Source: Xiheibacterium sp038325765 (GTDB lineage Bacteria; Myxococcota_A; Polyangia; Nannocystales; Nannocystaceae). Taken from it: DNA of 64,000 nucleotides. Both the position numbers and the translations under genes were made by a program. Below, in pieces: positions 1-9,026 of the stretch. How positions within the stretch are numbered: position 1 is the first letter of the stretch; each line of letters starts with the position of its first letter. The DNA is taken from contig JBBQJI010000004.1 of NCBI GenBank assembly GCA_038325765.1, forward strand, positions 165,732 to 229,731, in the 5' to 3' direction. The notes beneath the pieces are model-generated. The model was not told where the DNA came from. It saw nothing but the letters and a program-made list of their open reading frames with translations, and did no database searches.

Positions 1-1
1 C

Positions 2-655
2 GCGCTCGCCGAGCCCCGCGAGGCCGCGGCGCCGATGCCCGCGCTCGCCTATCAGGCCGAGATCCTGTTGCTGCCCGAGCCCACGCGCAACGCCGAGGGG
101 CGGTGGTGGGCGCTGGATGGCGGCGGCTACCTCCACGATCGCCACGTGGGTCGCTGGTCGCGACCGATCCCGCCCGAGTCGATCGGCGCGGTCGAGGTGT
201 GGATCGACGTCGAGATCGATCAGCAGATCCTCACGGTGATGCGGGGCCCCGAGCCGCTGTTCGCGACGCTCATCTCGAGCGGCTTCAAGGGGCCTACGCC
301 GCGGGGCCTGTTCCGCATCTCGATGAAGCAGGCGATAGGTCAGATGCAGTCGCGCCCCGACGCCGAAGAGTCGTACAACGTCGAGGCCGTGCCCTACGTG
401 CAGTACTTCGCCGGCAACTTCGCGCTGCACGGCGCCTTCTGGCACTACCGCTTCGGTCACCGCATCAGCCACGGCTGCGTCAACCTCTCGCCCCGCGACG
501 CACGTCGGGTGTTCGACATGACCGCGCCGCACGCGTTGCCCGGGTGGTTGAATGCGTACGAGAGCGAGTCGGCGCCAGGCACCACCGTGCGCGTGCGCCG
601 GGGTGACGAGGACGTGCAGGACAAACGCGCGCCGCCGCGGCTGTTGGAGGGCTGA
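2..655 (+). CDS. L,D-transpeptidase (YkuD family), 5' end outside window
   Basis: L,D-transpeptidases form 3-3 cross-links in peptidoglycan, or attach lipoproteins to it, in the periplasm. The YkuD active-site block is visible: a conserved His (LHGAFWH) followed by the SHGCVNL motif holding the catalytic Cys. Counting from the ATG at 35, these are His132 and Cys148. The frame is open to the left edge, so the ATG at 35 is probably internal and the N-terminus (signal peptide) lies outside the window. The C-terminal 40 residues after the catalytic loop are Arg-rich and uncharacterised. The stop codon is followed directly by a short repeat also found after the stop at 38023. The family call is firm; the exact substrate is unknown. 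Confidence 0.87.
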   Translation, partial: ALAEPREAAAPMPALAYQAEILLLPEPTRNAEGRWWALDGGGYLHDRHVGRWSRPIPPESIGAVEVWIDVEIDQQILTVMRGPEPLFATLISSGFKGPTPRGLFRISMKQAIGQMQSRPDAEESYNVEAVPYVQYFAGNFALHGAFWHYRFGHRISHGCVNLSPRDARRVFDMTAPHALPGWLNAYESESAPGTTVRVRRGDEDVQDKRAPPRLLEG

Positions 656-693
656 GAGAGCGACAGCGATCGGGAGGGGTCCCCCAGAAGGAC
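656..693 (+). repeat. REP-like dispersed repeat, short copy
   Basis: The 38 bases right after the TGA stop of the transpeptidase match, with a few mismatches, the bases right after the TGA stop of the DUF4123 gene at 38024. The last 16 bases (ggtcccccagaaggac) are identical. This copy lacks the roughly 46-base double-hairpin core present in the other one. Confidence 0.45.
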
Positions 694-848
694 TGATCCC
701 GCCCGAGGCGGCGTCGCCGCCGTGTCGTCGAGAAGTCCGCGGCCCCCGGTCTCCCCGCGAGATCGGGTCCCGTTGGCGCTGCGGTGGCCGCCTGTGGCCC
801 TCTGCGATATGGTTACCCCGCCCGCGCCGTTTCCCCTTCGCGTCGCCC

Positions 849-1424
849 ATGCCCACCCGCGTACTCGAGCTCGCCACAGGGGTCGCCTTCGACGCGACCG
901 ACGCACCGCGGCAGGTGGCGTGGGACTCGCTGATCGAGCAGCACACGCGGCGCGTGGTCGTGGCCCTGCTCGCCCGCGGACTGCCGCTCGAGCGTGCGAA
1001 GGAGCTCGCCGACGACGCGTGGGTCCGCATCATCCAGCAACACCGGGCCGGTCGGCTGCCGGATCTCAAGATCCCCGGCATCGTGATCATGCAGGCGCTG
1101 TTCCTCGCGCGCGACGCTCAGCGCGTCTCGATGCGGCGCGCGGCGGTCGATGCCCGCGTCGGTGGCGACTACGGCCTGCACGGCGGCGGTGGCGACGTCG
1201 AGGGTCAGCTGCTGGCGCGCGAGCAGCTGCGGCGGATCGCGAAGGTCGTCGAGGCCGCGTCGCCCACCGCACGGCGCGTGTTCGAGCTGAGTTACGGCGA
1301 GTCGACTTCGAGCGCCGCGGAGATCGCCGAGGTCGTCGGTATCTCGGTGCAGCGGGTCCGGCAGATCACCTGCGAGCTGCGCAAGCGGATCCGCGGCGTG
1401 GTCGGGGAGGGTCGCGATGACTGA
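849..1424 (+). CDS. ECF-like RNA polymerase sigma factor
   Basis: A 191-residue sigma-70-family protein. The N-terminal half has the region-2-like helices with a DDAWVRI segment. The C-terminal third has a sigma region-4 helix-turn-helix (SSAAEIAEVVGISVQRVRQI) that would read a -35 element. The open frame extends upstream to 552, but that part is Arg-rich with no family similarity. I therefore place the start at the ATG at 849, about 35 nt after a TATGGT hexamer at 808-813. The 3' end overlaps the next gene by 8 bp. That gene carries an anti-sigma zinc motif, so this is probably a sigma/anti-sigma pair. Region 2 is divergent, hence 'ECF-like'; target genes are unknown. Confidence 0.75.
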   Translation: MPTRVLELATGVAFDATDAPRQVAWDSLIEQHTRRVVVALLARGLPLERAKELADDAWVRIIQQHRAGRLPDLKIPGIVIMQALFLARDAQRVSMRRAAVDARVGGDYGLHGGGGDVEGQLLAREQLRRIAKVVEAASPTARRVFELSYGESTSSAAEIAEVVGISVQRVRQITCELRKRIRGVVGEGRDD

Positions 1425-1959
1425 TCACCCGGACGACGCGACGCTGGTCGCCTGGACCGATGGCACGCTGGGCGACGAGGCTGCGACGGCGCTCGAGCGT
1501 CACATCGTTGGCTGCATGCACTGCGGCGTGCGGCTCGAGCAGTGCGCCCGCCTCGACGAGGCGATGCGCGAGGCCGCCACGTACATGTGCGGCGCACCGC
1601 GTTCGCGACCCCGGCAGCGCCCGTCGATGCCGGCTGGGCTCGCGCTCGCGGCGTCGCTGGTGCTGGTGCTGGGCATGCCGGGGCGGTGGATCTCGTTCGC
1701 GGGCGGCGAGTCCGTCGCAGGTGGTGCATCGCAGGGCGCGTCGACGATGCAAGCCACGCCGTGGGGCGAGGCGCCGACGTGCGCCGTCGAACCCGAGCCC
1801 GGCGACGAACTCTGCGACGATCCCACCGCCGGACTCGACGGCGCGCTGGCCATGTCGATGCCGGATTCCGCCGAGGACGACCACGGCGATGATCTGTGTC
1901 TCGACGACCGCGAGGGCGACGGGCTGATCTGCGGCGTGGGTGAGCTGGTCAGCGGCTGA
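1417..1959 (+). CDS. Putative zinc-finger anti-sigma factor (membrane-anchored)
   Basis: This gene overlaps the sigma gene by 8 bp, the usual arrangement for translational coupling. The first 60 residues contain HxxxCxxC (His29, Cys33, Cys36), the signature of zinc-binding anti-sigma (ZAS) domains that hold a sigma factor inactive. Residues about 71-88 are hydrophobic and could span the inner membrane. The remaining 90 residues are acidic and would be periplasmic; they contain several Cys, possibly disulphide-forming. No sensor domain is recognised there. The 3' end runs 11 bp into the convergent msrC gene. The role is inferred from context and the zinc motif. Confidence 0.72.
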   Translation: MTDHPDDATLVAWTDGTLGDEAATALERHIVGCMHCGVRLEQCARLDEAMREAATYMCGAPRSRPRQRPSMPAGLALAASLVLVLGMPGRWISFAGGESVAGGASQGASTMQATPWGEAPTCAVEPEPGDELCDDPTAGLDGALAMSMPDSAEDDHGDDLCLDDREGDGLICGVGELVSG

Positions 1960-2470
1960 CTCCAGCCTGCGACCGCGCGAGGATCGGCGCCAGCGCGGCG
2001 CACACCGCCTCGAGCTGCGCCTGGTCGGTCGCGTCGAACGCCGCGGGGTCGTCGGAGTCGACGTCGAGGACCGCGAGCACGCGACCGTCGGCGTCCTTGA
2101 TCGGCACCACGATCTCCGAGCGCGTGCTCGCGGCGCAGGCGATGTGGTCGGCGACGGCGTGTACGTCGGTGATTCGCTGGGTCTCGCCGGTGCGCGCGGC
2201 GGCACCACAGACCCCGCGCGCGAACGGAATCCGCAGGCATCCGAGGCCGCCTTGGTACGGGCCCACCGCCAGGAGTTCGGGTGCGATCACCCGATAGAAG
2301 CCGGTCCAGTGGAAGTAGGCGAAGGCGTGGTGCAGCTCGCACGCCACCGTCGCCATCGCGGCGACTGCATCGTCCTCGTCCTCGAGCAGCGCGGCGATGC
2401 GGATCCCGAGCTCGGCGTAGTGCTCGCGGCGGGCGTCGGCATCGGCGGTCAGCGGCAGTGCGGTGCTCAC
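1949..2470 (-). CDS. msrC: Free methionine-(R)-sulfoxide reductase (fRMsr, GAF-fold)
   Basis: Reduces free L-methionine-(R)-sulfoxide in the cytoplasm, with thioredoxin as the usual reductant. The 173-residue protein is a single GAF-like domain with the family signature WTGFY, VGPYQG and SEIVVP. All three Cys used in the catalytic disulphide relay are present at residues 78, 88 and 112, with spacings 10 and 24 that match those of E. coli YebR/MsrC (84, 94, 118). The start is a GTG; a TACCCT hexamer lies 7 nt upstream of it on this strand, and no clear Shine-Dalgarno is visible. It overlaps the anti-sigma gene tail to tail by 11 bp. The pairing with that sigma module may be coincidental. Confidence 0.92.
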   Translation of the reverse strand: MSTALPLTADADARREHYAELGIRIAALLEDEDDAVAAMATVACELHHAFAYFHWTGFYRVIAPELLAVGPYQGGLGCLRIPFARGVCGAAARTGETQRITDVHAVADHIACAASTRSEIVVPIKDADGRVLAVLDVDSDDPAAFDATDQAQLEAVCAALAPILARSQAGVSR

Positions 2471-2477
2471 GGCCGCC

Positions 2478-2483
2478 AGGGTA
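2478..2483 (-). promoter_or_regulatory. Candidate -10 hexamer (TACCCT) for msrC
   Basis: A TAnnnT hexamer 7 nt upstream of the msrC start, with no recognisable -35. It is one of a recurring set in this window that suggests leaderless or very short-leader transcription. Confidence 0.4.
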
Positions 2484-2610
2484 GCGCGGCGGCCTCGGCG
2501 GCTGGCCCGGGCAAGGTCCGCGCCCAGCCCGCCGCGTAGGCGACGATCCCGCGGAATGCGCCCCCGCTCCGCCGACGAATTCTTCCCCGCACGCCTAGGG
2601 GATTGTCGGG

Positions 2611-2616
2611 TATCGT
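2611..2616 (+). promoter_or_regulatory. Candidate -10 hexamer (TATCGT) for the secreted protease
   Basis: TATCGT ends 6 nt before the GTG start at 2623, which places a predicted transcription start at or next to the start codon. Confidence 0.42.
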
Positions 2617-2622
2617 CGTTTT

Positions 2623-5568
2623 GTGATCCGACCCTTGCGCCGCGAACACGTCCTCGCCCTCGTGGCCCTCGGCCTGCCCCAGCTCGCCCAGGCGGCGCGG
2701 GCCCCCGGGCCGGACGGCAGTGAAACGTTGCGCGGCGCCGACGGGCGGTCGGTGCAGCGCGAGCGCGACGTCGCCTTCCGAGGCGCGTCGGTGCACAGCG
2801 TACCCCGTCTGGGCACGGCCACCGCCGCGGGCACGGCCACCACAGCCCGGGCTCGGGGGGCGACGGTCGCGAGCCTTCGGGCCGATCTCGGCCGCAGCTG
2901 GATCGCCTGGGACGAGGTGACCGCGCTGCCGCAGCGCGTGGTGCTCGAGGGCACGCCGGCGCCGGGCGTCATGGCGTCGGAGACGACCGCCGCCACCTTC
3001 GCGACCTCGCTGCTCGGCCGTCATCTGGGCACGCTCGCCCCCGGCGCGCGGCTGGACGACTTCGTGCTGGTGACGAACGATCTCTCCGCGGGGATCCGCT
3101 CGGTCGGCTTCGTGCAGCACCACGGCGGCGTGCCGGTCGTAGGCGGTCAGATCAGCTTCCGCTTCAAGAACGATCGCCTGGTCGTAATCGCCAACGATGC
3201 GCTGCCGAACGTCGAGGTCGAGCACCGCACGCTGGCGCCGGCCAAGGCCGAGCGCGCTGCCCACGAGTGGCTGGCCCGCGACGTGCCCGGCACGAGGCGC
3301 AGTGTCGCGGTCGTTCCCGAGACCGTCGTGCTGCCGCTGTTCGTCGACGGCGCGATCACCTATCGCGAGGTCGTCCGCGTCGAGGTCGACGTCGACGCCC
3401 CCCGCACGCGCTGGTCGGTGTACGTCGACAGCCGCACCGGTGCGCCTGTGGCACGTCGCCAGGATCTGCACTTCGTGACCTCGGGTCTGGTCTACCGCGT
3501 GCCGCAGCGCTCGCCGCAGGACGCCCGCGCCAACTACGGTGCGCCGTTCGCCGACATCGTCGTCGACGGCGTGCCGCTCGTCACCGACGGTGCCGGCGTC
3601 TTCGAGTTCACGACCTCGCCGGGGACGGTGTCCAACACCCCGACGGGCCCCTTCGTCGCGGTGACCAACGCCGATGGCGAGGGGGGAGGGTTCGCGTTCG
3701 TCGCCAGCCCCGGCAGCGGCACGGTGTGGCAGGCCGAGGGCGACGAGATCGTCGAGTCACAGCTCTCCACGTTCATCCACGCCTCGCTGGTCAAGGCCCA
3801 CGTCCGCAACTTGGCGCCGGATCTTGCGTGGCTCGATCAGCCGCTGCCGGTGGTCACCAACATCGACGACTCGTGCAACGCGTTCTCCGACGGCAACTCG
3901 ATCAATTTCTATCGGTCGAGCGTCGCCTGCGAGAACACCGGTCTGCTCGCCGACGTCGTCTACCACGAGTTCGGGCACTCGGTGCACTTCCAGTCGCTGC
4001 TGCCGGGGGTAGGGTTCTTCGACGTCGCGCTGTCCGAGGGTATCTCGGACTATCTGTCGGCCACGATCGTCGACGACGCCGGTGTCGCGCGTGGCTTCTT
4101 CTTCGATCAGACGCCGCTGCGCGACATCGATCCCGAGGGCTTCGAGTATCGCTGGCCCGAGGACCGCGGCCCGGTCCACGACGAGGGGCGCATCATCGGC
4201 GGCGCGCTGTGGGACCTGCGCACGCTCATGGTCGGGAAGTACGGTGCGGCTGGCGTGTTCGCGACCGACCGCATCTGGTACGAGTCGACGCGGCGCGCGG
4301 TCGACATCCCGTCGATGTATGTCGAGGCGCTGCTCGTCGACGACGATGACGGCAACCTCGCCAACGGCACGCCGAACGTCTGCGAGATCAACGCGGCGTA
4401 TGGGCCCCACGGCCTGTTCAGCGCCGGTGAGGCCGCCGAGTCGGTGCTGGCCACGGCGCAGCCGGACGGCATCGTGGTCGAGCTGCAGCTCGCGCTGCCC
4501 GACTTCCCCCAGTGTCCGGTGGGCGCGTCGCCGACCTTGTCATGGGGGCTGCGGGGCGAACCGGACGAGAACCTGTTCTCGATGACCGAGGAGGCGGGCG
4601 GATGGTCGGCCACGATCCCCGCGCAGGCGCCCGGGTCGGTCGTGCAGTATCAGGTCAGCGTCAACTACGACAACGGCACCCTGCGGTCGCTGCCCGACAA
4701 CTTCGTCGATCCCTGGTACGAGATGTACGTCGGCGACGTGGTGCCGCTGTACTGCACCGGCTTCGCCGACGGCGCCCCCGACTGGGGCCTGCCCGGCGGC
4801 TGGGAGGTAGGCGCGCCTTCGGGGACGTCGGGCAACCGCGATCCCGCCGCGTCGTACGACTCCGATGGATTCGTGCTCGGCAACGGCCTGTCGGCCGGTG
4901 GTGGTCTCTACCCGCCCAACGCGTTCGCGATGGCGACGTCGCCGACCGTGCCCACGGCGGGCTACGCCAACGTGCGCATACAGTACCGCCGCTGGCTCAC
5001 CGTCGAGGACGGCTTCTTCGATCAGGCCGAGATCTTCGCCGACGGCACGCCGGTGTGGTCGCAGTTCGCGTCGGGCGACGACTCCGGGGCCACGTTTCAC
5101 CACGTCGATCGCGAGTGGCGATTCCACGACGTCGACATCTCGAGCCAGGCGGCCGATGGCGAGGTCACGGTCGAGTTCTCGCTGACGAGCGACGGCGGGC
5201 TCGAGTTCGGTGGTTGGACCATCGACGAGTTCTGCATCGTCGCGACCGGTGATGCCTCGCCGCCGTGTGGCAACGGCGTCCTCGATGTGGGTGAGGACTG
5301 CGAAGACGGGAACGTCGCGGCGGGTGACGGCTGCGATGGTAGCTGTCGGCTCGAGGACGTGCCGGGCGAGGCGGACGGTGGTGGTGAGGACGACAGCGGG
5401 GAGTCCGACGGCGAGGACGGCGGGGCGGGGCTCGACGGTGGTCGGGGGTTGGTCAGCCGCGGCTGCGGGTGTGATGTGGACGAGCGGGGGGCGCCGTGGA
5501 TGTTGATCGCCGCGATCGGGCTGGTGCTTCGGCGGCGTCGCGCACGGGCGGGTCGACGGGCAGGCTAG
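2623..5568 (+). CDS. Secreted gluzincin-type metalloprotease with MYXO-CTERM tail
   Basis: A 981-residue exported zinc protease. It begins with an Arg-containing n-region and a hydrophobic signal peptide ending near AQA. Residues roughly 80-280 resemble the FTP/propeptide region of M4/M36 proteases. The zinc site is HEFGH at 448-452, with a third ligand candidate Glu472 in EGISD, as in gluzincins. Downstream are beta-rich modules, then a DUF4215-type Cys-rich repeat near residue 885 (CGNGVLDVGEDC). At the C-terminus is a MYXO-CTERM signal: GCGCD, a short hydrophobic helix and an Arg cluster, expected to be processed by a myxosortase for surface anchoring or release. The GTG start follows a TATCGT hexamer closely. 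Its stop and that of the convergent oxidoreductase share the four bases CTAG. Subfamily assignment (M36-like) is moderate. Confidence 0.85.
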   Translation: MIRPLRREHVLALVALGLPQLAQAARAPGPDGSETLRGADGRSVQRERDVAFRGASVHSVPRLGTATAAGTATTARARGATVASLRADLGRSWIAWDEVTALPQRVVLEGTPAPGVMASETTAATFATSLLGRHLGTLAPGARLDDFVLVTNDLSAGIRSVGFVQHHGGVPVVGGQISFRFKNDRLVVIANDALPNVEVEHRTLAPAKAERAAHEWLARDVPGTRRSVAVVPETVVLPLFVDGAITYREVVRVEVDVDAPRTRWSVYVDSRTGAPVARRQDLHFVTSGLVYRVPQRSPQDARANYGAPFADIVVDGVPLVTDGAGVFEFTTSPGTVSNTPTGPFVAVTNADGEGGGFAFVASPGSGTVWQAEGDEIVESQLSTFIHASLVKAHVRNLAPDLAWLDQPLPVVTNIDDSCNAFSDGNSINFYRSSVACENTGLLADVVYHEFGHSVHFQSLLPGVGFFDVALSEGISDYLSATIVDDAGVARGFFFDQTPLRDIDPEGFEYRWPEDRGPVHDEGRIIGGALWDLRTLMVGKYGAAGVFATDRIWYESTRRAVDIPSMYVEALLVDDDDGNLANGTPNVCEINAAYGPHGLFSAGEAAESVLATAQPDGIVVELQLALPDFPQCPVGASPTLSWGLRGEPDENLFSMTEEAGGWSATIPAQAPGSVVQYQVSVNYDNGTLRSLPDNFVDPWYEMYVGDVVPLYCTGFADGAPDWGLPGGWEVGAPSGTSGNRDPAASYDSDGFVLGNGLSAGGGLYPPNAFAMATSPTVPTAGYANVRIQYRRWLTVEDGFFDQAEIFADGTPVWSQFASGDDSGATFHHVDREWRFHDVDISSQAADGEVTVEFSLTSDGGLEFGGWTIDEFCIVATGDASPPCGNGVLDVGEDCEDGNVAAGDGCDGSCRLEDVPGEADGGGEDDSGESDGEDGGAGLDGGRGLVSRGCGCDVDERGAPWMLIAAIGLVLRRRRARAGRRAG

Positions 5569-7019
5569 GGCTCCCAGGGCGGTGCCAGCAAGCGGCGGTG
5601 GCCGTCAGTCGAGCGCGGGATGTCGGGGGCTTCGCCCTCGGGTAGATTCCGATCCCACAGCTGACAGGTCACCTGCTTGTGGTGCTGATCGAGGGCCTCG
5701 CAGTAGTTGGTGAACTTGCACCGCCGCACCGCGTCGCCGTGGCCGAGCTCGGTCTTCCGGAACCAGTCGGGGTCGGCGAGCGACTGACGGGCGGAGCCGA
5801 CGATGTCGGCCGCACCGGCGGCGAGGATCGCCTCGGCCTGCGCGAAGCTGCAGATGCCGCCCGACACGACGACGGGCGTGGTGAGGCCGCCCTGCCGGAT
5901 CGCGCTGCGCACCGCGTGGGCGGCCTCGACGTTGCGCCCGAAGGGGCCGCGAGCATCCGAGATCACGCTCGGCATGCACTCGTGACCGCTGGGCCCCGTA
6001 TAGGGATAGGCCGCATCGCCGATCTTCGGCTGGGCAGCGTCCTCGAACTTGCCGCCGCGCGACAGCGAGAGGAAGTCCATGCCGGCGCGGGCGAAGCCGA
6101 CGCCGTAGCCGATCGCGTCGGCAACGGTGCTGCCGCCGGCGATGCCCTCGTCCGCGAGGAAACGGCAGCCCACGGCGAAGTCGTCGCCGACGGCCTGCCG
6201 CACCGCGCGGTAGACCTCGAGCGGCAGACGCACGCGGCCTTGCAGTGAGCCGCCGTAGCCATCATCGCGCTCGTTGTGACGCGAGAGGAACGACGCCATC
6301 GTGTAGGCGTGCGCGTAGTGGAGCTCGACGCCGTCGAAGCCGGCCTCGCGCGCGCGCATCGCCGCCGCCGCGAATAGGGCCGGCAAGCGCGTCGGGAGCT
6401 CGCGGATGTGGGCGTGCTGGACGTCCGTGACCCGCTCGCGCAGGCCCATGCGCAGCGCCTCGCGCTCGCGATCATCGAGGATCCGATCGAGCTCCGCCGG
6501 CGGCAGGCCGAGCAGCGCCTCGCGCACCGCGTCGTCACTGCGGGCTTGGGGCACCGCCGCGCGGTGACGATCGGTCAGCACGAGGTGGCGCCGCACGAAC
6601 ACCGCCCGCTCGGGCCGTCGGCGGATCGCCAGGAAATCGATCAGCTGGATGAACAGCCGGGTCTCGCCACCGCTGCGGGCGCGGACCTCGTCGACCACCG
6701 CGCGCAGCCCCGGCACGAAGCGGTCATGGCCGATGCGCAGCAGGGGACCGCTGGGCACGTCGCGGATGCCGGTCGCTTCGACCACGATCGCCCCGGGACG
6801 GCCGGCGGCGAATCGCCCGTACCAGCCGATCACGTCGCCCGTGACCACGCCGTCGTCGGTGGCGCGCCACGGCACCATGGCCGGGATCCACGTGCGCCTG
6901 CGCAGCGTCACCGGGCCCACGTCGAGTGGCTGGAACCATCGCGCCTGGCGTGCGGCTTCGGCGGTGGGCCAGCCGCCCTCGGGGTGGACGTGCCTGATGC
7001 GCTCGGCGGGCCTGAACAT
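5565..7019 (-). CDS. Old-yellow-enzyme family NADH:flavin oxidoreductase
   Basis: A 484-residue FMN-dependent TIM-barrel reductase of the OYE/2,4-dienoyl-CoA-reductase branch. These enzymes reduce activated C=C bonds with NAD(P)H in the cytoplasm. The substrate-binding motif is HYAHAY (residues about 234-239), followed by FLS and YGGSLQ (255-260) as in other members. The FMN-phosphate segment near the end reads ILAAGAADIVGSARQ. A Cys cluster follows (CKFTNYCEALD), but the pattern of the full 4Fe-4S form is incomplete. The open frame extends to 7307; the ATG at 7019 is chosen because upstream residues lack similarity and a TACGCT hexamer sits 11 nt before it. The physiological substrate cannot be told from sequence. 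Confidence 0.85.
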   Translation of the reverse strand: MFRPAERIRHVHPEGGWPTAEAARQARWFQPLDVGPVTLRRRTWIPAMVPWRATDDGVVTGDVIGWYGRFAAGRPGAIVVEATGIRDVPSGPLLRIGHDRFVPGLRAVVDEVRARSGGETRLFIQLIDFLAIRRRPERAVFVRRHLVLTDRHRAAVPQARSDDAVREALLGLPPAELDRILDDREREALRMGLRERVTDVQHAHIRELPTRLPALFAAAAMRAREAGFDGVELHYAHAYTMASFLSRHNERDDGYGGSLQGRVRLPLEVYRAVRQAVGDDFAVGCRFLADEGIAGGSTVADAIGYGVGFARAGMDFLSLSRGGKFEDAAQPKIGDAAYPYTGPSGHECMPSVISDARGPFGRNVEAAHAVRSAIRQGGLTTPVVVSGGICSFAQAEAILAAGAADIVGSARQSLADPDWFRKTELGHGDAVRRCKFTNYCEALDQHHKQVTCQLWDRNLPEGEAPDIPRSTDGHRRLLAPPWEP

Positions 7020-7030
7020 CGCGGCCCCGC

Positions 7031-7036
7031 AGCGTA
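7031..7036 (-). promoter_or_regulatory. Candidate -10 hexamer (TACGCT) for the OYE gene
   Basis: TACGCT on the minus strand, 11 nt upstream of the ATG at 7019. It matches the recurring TAnnnT pattern and supports the downstream start choice. Confidence 0.38.
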
Positions 7037-7178
7037 GCACCAGTGACGCGGGGGCACCGGTGGCACGGGTCTTCGCGAGCGCCGATGTGCAGCGCTCCAC
7101 GTAGCGCGCGCGAACGCGTTGTTCCTCGCGCGGGCGGCCGGCAAGCTGGCGCCGGGGCCACGGGTCCCGGAGGCCCGC

Positions 7179-7808
7179 GTGCAGCACTCGAATCGAATCC
7201 ACGCCGTCGTTCTCGCCGGCCTCACGACGCTCGCACCCGTGGCGAGCGTCGGTGCCCACGCGCACGCGCCCATCGCCGCCGACTGCGGCCTCGAGCTGCC
7301 CGCGCACGCCCTCGGTGCGCCGCCGGTGCCGCGCAAGTCCGCGTCGCCGCCCCGAGGCGCCTACGCGTCGCCGGTGGTGCGGACGTCGAGCTCTGCGCTG
7401 CGGAGCTCGGCGTCATCGTCGACGACGGCGCCGGCGCCCTCGAGGGCCCGCCGACCGAGCTCGGCACCGAGACCGGCTGGGGCGAGGTCGCGCCGCCGAT
7501 CACCTCCGATGCCACCGCGCCGTTCGCCGCCGGATCGGCGCGGATGCTCGCGGGTGTCGCGGCCGCGACCGGCGGCCTGGTGTACGCGCCGAGCTTGGCC
7601 GCATCCGGCTACTACAATGTCTACGTGTCGTTCGTGCAGGGCCCCGATCGGGCCCCGGACGCCCACCGGGTCGTGCGCGGGGGCCATCTCCGGCGGTGAG
7701 GGCGATGGCCGTGGCTGTGCCGCGGACGATCGGCGCGGCGCGTCATGGCTGCTGCTGCCGGGACAGTTCGTGCTCGCGCGCCGCCGCCGATTCACCGACG
7801 GATCCTGA
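7179..7808 (+). pseudogene. Broken secreted golvesin-like domain protein
   Basis: The reading changes frame at least twice. A GTG at 7179 opens a signal-peptide-like stretch (HAVVLAGLTTLAPVASVGAHA). From about 7380 the plausible protein moves to another frame (ELGTETGWGEV ... GYYNVYVSFVQGPDRAPDAH), which is the core of the golvesin/Xly carbohydrate-binding-like domain. From about 7690 the end of the domain (RRGASWLLLPGQFV) returns to the first frame. The intact relatives are secreted, often fused to amidases or proteases. No single frame covers the domain, so this is decayed or contains sequencing indels. Confidence 0.6.
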
Positions 7809-7845
7809 AGGCAAGGAGCCCAGCGAAGGAGGGATGGGAGGCCGC

Positions 7846-8799
7846 CTAGCCTAGCCCGAGCAGGGGCGCACCGCGGCCATGCGGGGAGCCGTAGTCGATC
7901 ACGGGCCCCGAAGGCACGATCCGCGTGGGGTTGATGTGCACGTGGCTGCGGTAGTAGTGCTGTTTGCAGTGGTCGAGATCGCTGATCGCGGCGACGCCCG
8001 GCAGCTGGTACATGTCGCGCACGAAGCCCCACAGGTTGGGGTAGTCGATGACGCGCCTCAGGTTGCACTTGAAGTGGCCGTGGTACACGGGATCGAAGCG
8101 GAACAGCGTGGTGTAGAGGCAGATGTCGGCCTCGGTCGGCATGTCGCCGCACAGGAAGCGACTGGCGCCCAGCCGGGCCTCCCAGGCGTCGAGGCCGGCG
8201 AACAGCTCGGCGACGGCGCGATCGTAGGCCGTCTGCTTCTGGGCGAAGCCCGAGCGATACACGCCGTTGTTGACGGGTTCGTACATCGCGTCGAGCGCGG
8301 CCTCGATCGCGGGGCGCAGGGGCTCGGGCGCGAGGTCGATGCGGCCATGACCGAGCGGCGCGAGCTCGGTGCTGAGAATCCGCAGGATCTCGCGCGACTC
8401 GTTGTTGAGGATGGTGCCGCGCTGCTTGTCCCACAGCACGGGCACCGTCACGCGGCCGGTGAAGTCGGACTGGGCGGCGACATAGACCTCCCACAGCCGC
8501 GTGGCGCCGTGGATCGGATCGGGGATCACGCCGGGCGCGTCTTCGAACGTCCAACCCTGCTCGCCCATGAACGGGTTCACCACCGAGATGGGGATCGCCT
8601 CGCCGAGGCCGAGCAGCGCGCGGGCGACCAGCGTGCGGTGGGCCCACGGACACGCGAGCGCGACATAGAGATGATGGCGGCCCGGCTCCGCTGCCTGGAT
8701 GTGGCCGCGAAACGTCGTGGCGGCGCGCGTGAACGAGCCGGATTCGTCCGTGGGAAAGCCCACCTGGACCTTCCAGGTGCCGTCTTCGAGGTGACCCAT
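7846..8799 (-). CDS. yqjG: Glutathionyl-hydroquinone reductase (Xi-class GST)
   Basis: Reduces glutathionyl-hydroquinones to hydroquinones using glutathione; a cytoplasmic thiol enzyme of the YqjG/ECM4/PcpF family. The active-site motif ACPWAHRT places the catalytic Cys near residue 50. The N-terminus MGHLEDG parallels E. coli YqjG (MGQLIDG), so I choose the ATG at 8799 over the upstream one at 8832. The family's C-terminal helical domain is complete (DMPTEADICLYTTLFRFDPVY, YPNLWGFVRDMYQLPGVA), and the 317-residue length is normal. Upstream lies an unrelated intergenic stretch and downstream the broken golvesin-like gene on the other strand. Function is well supported by the family; the in vivo quinone is unknown. 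Confidence 0.93.
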   Translation of the reverse strand: MGHLEDGTWKVQVGFPTDESGSFTRAATTFRGHIQAAEPGRHHLYVALACPWAHRTLVARALLGLGEAIPISVVNPFMGEQGWTFEDAPGVIPDPIHGATRLWEVYVAAQSDFTGRVTVPVLWDKQRGTILNNESREILRILSTELAPLGHGRIDLAPEPLRPAIEAALDAMYEPVNNGVYRSGFAQKQTAYDRAVAELFAGLDAWEARLGASRFLCGDMPTEADICLYTTLFRFDPVYHGHFKCNLRRVIDYPNLWGFVRDMYQLPGVAAISDLDHCKQHYYRSHVHINPTRIVPSGPVIDYGSPHGRGAPLLGLG

Positions 8800-9026
8800 G
8801 CGCATAGCGTGCAAGACGGATCCACACCCCACAACCCCGCGCCCGACGATCGGGCCGCAATTTCCGACAACACACCGTCGCTCAACTCGACGATGCTCGT
8901 GACCTTAGGTGCACAGAGCCGGGCGCACGAGATCCGGCGCAGGTCGAATCCGGCGCGCAGGGCGAGGGCGCGCCGTGGACGGCGCGCCTATGGTGCGCTC
9001 CGCTGAAAGTAGATCCCCGTGACTCG

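Noticed and set aside
5565..5568. Overlapping convergent stops as a functional element
   Set aside because: The shared CTAG is a palindromic coincidence common where genes end tail to tail; no further structure surrounds it.
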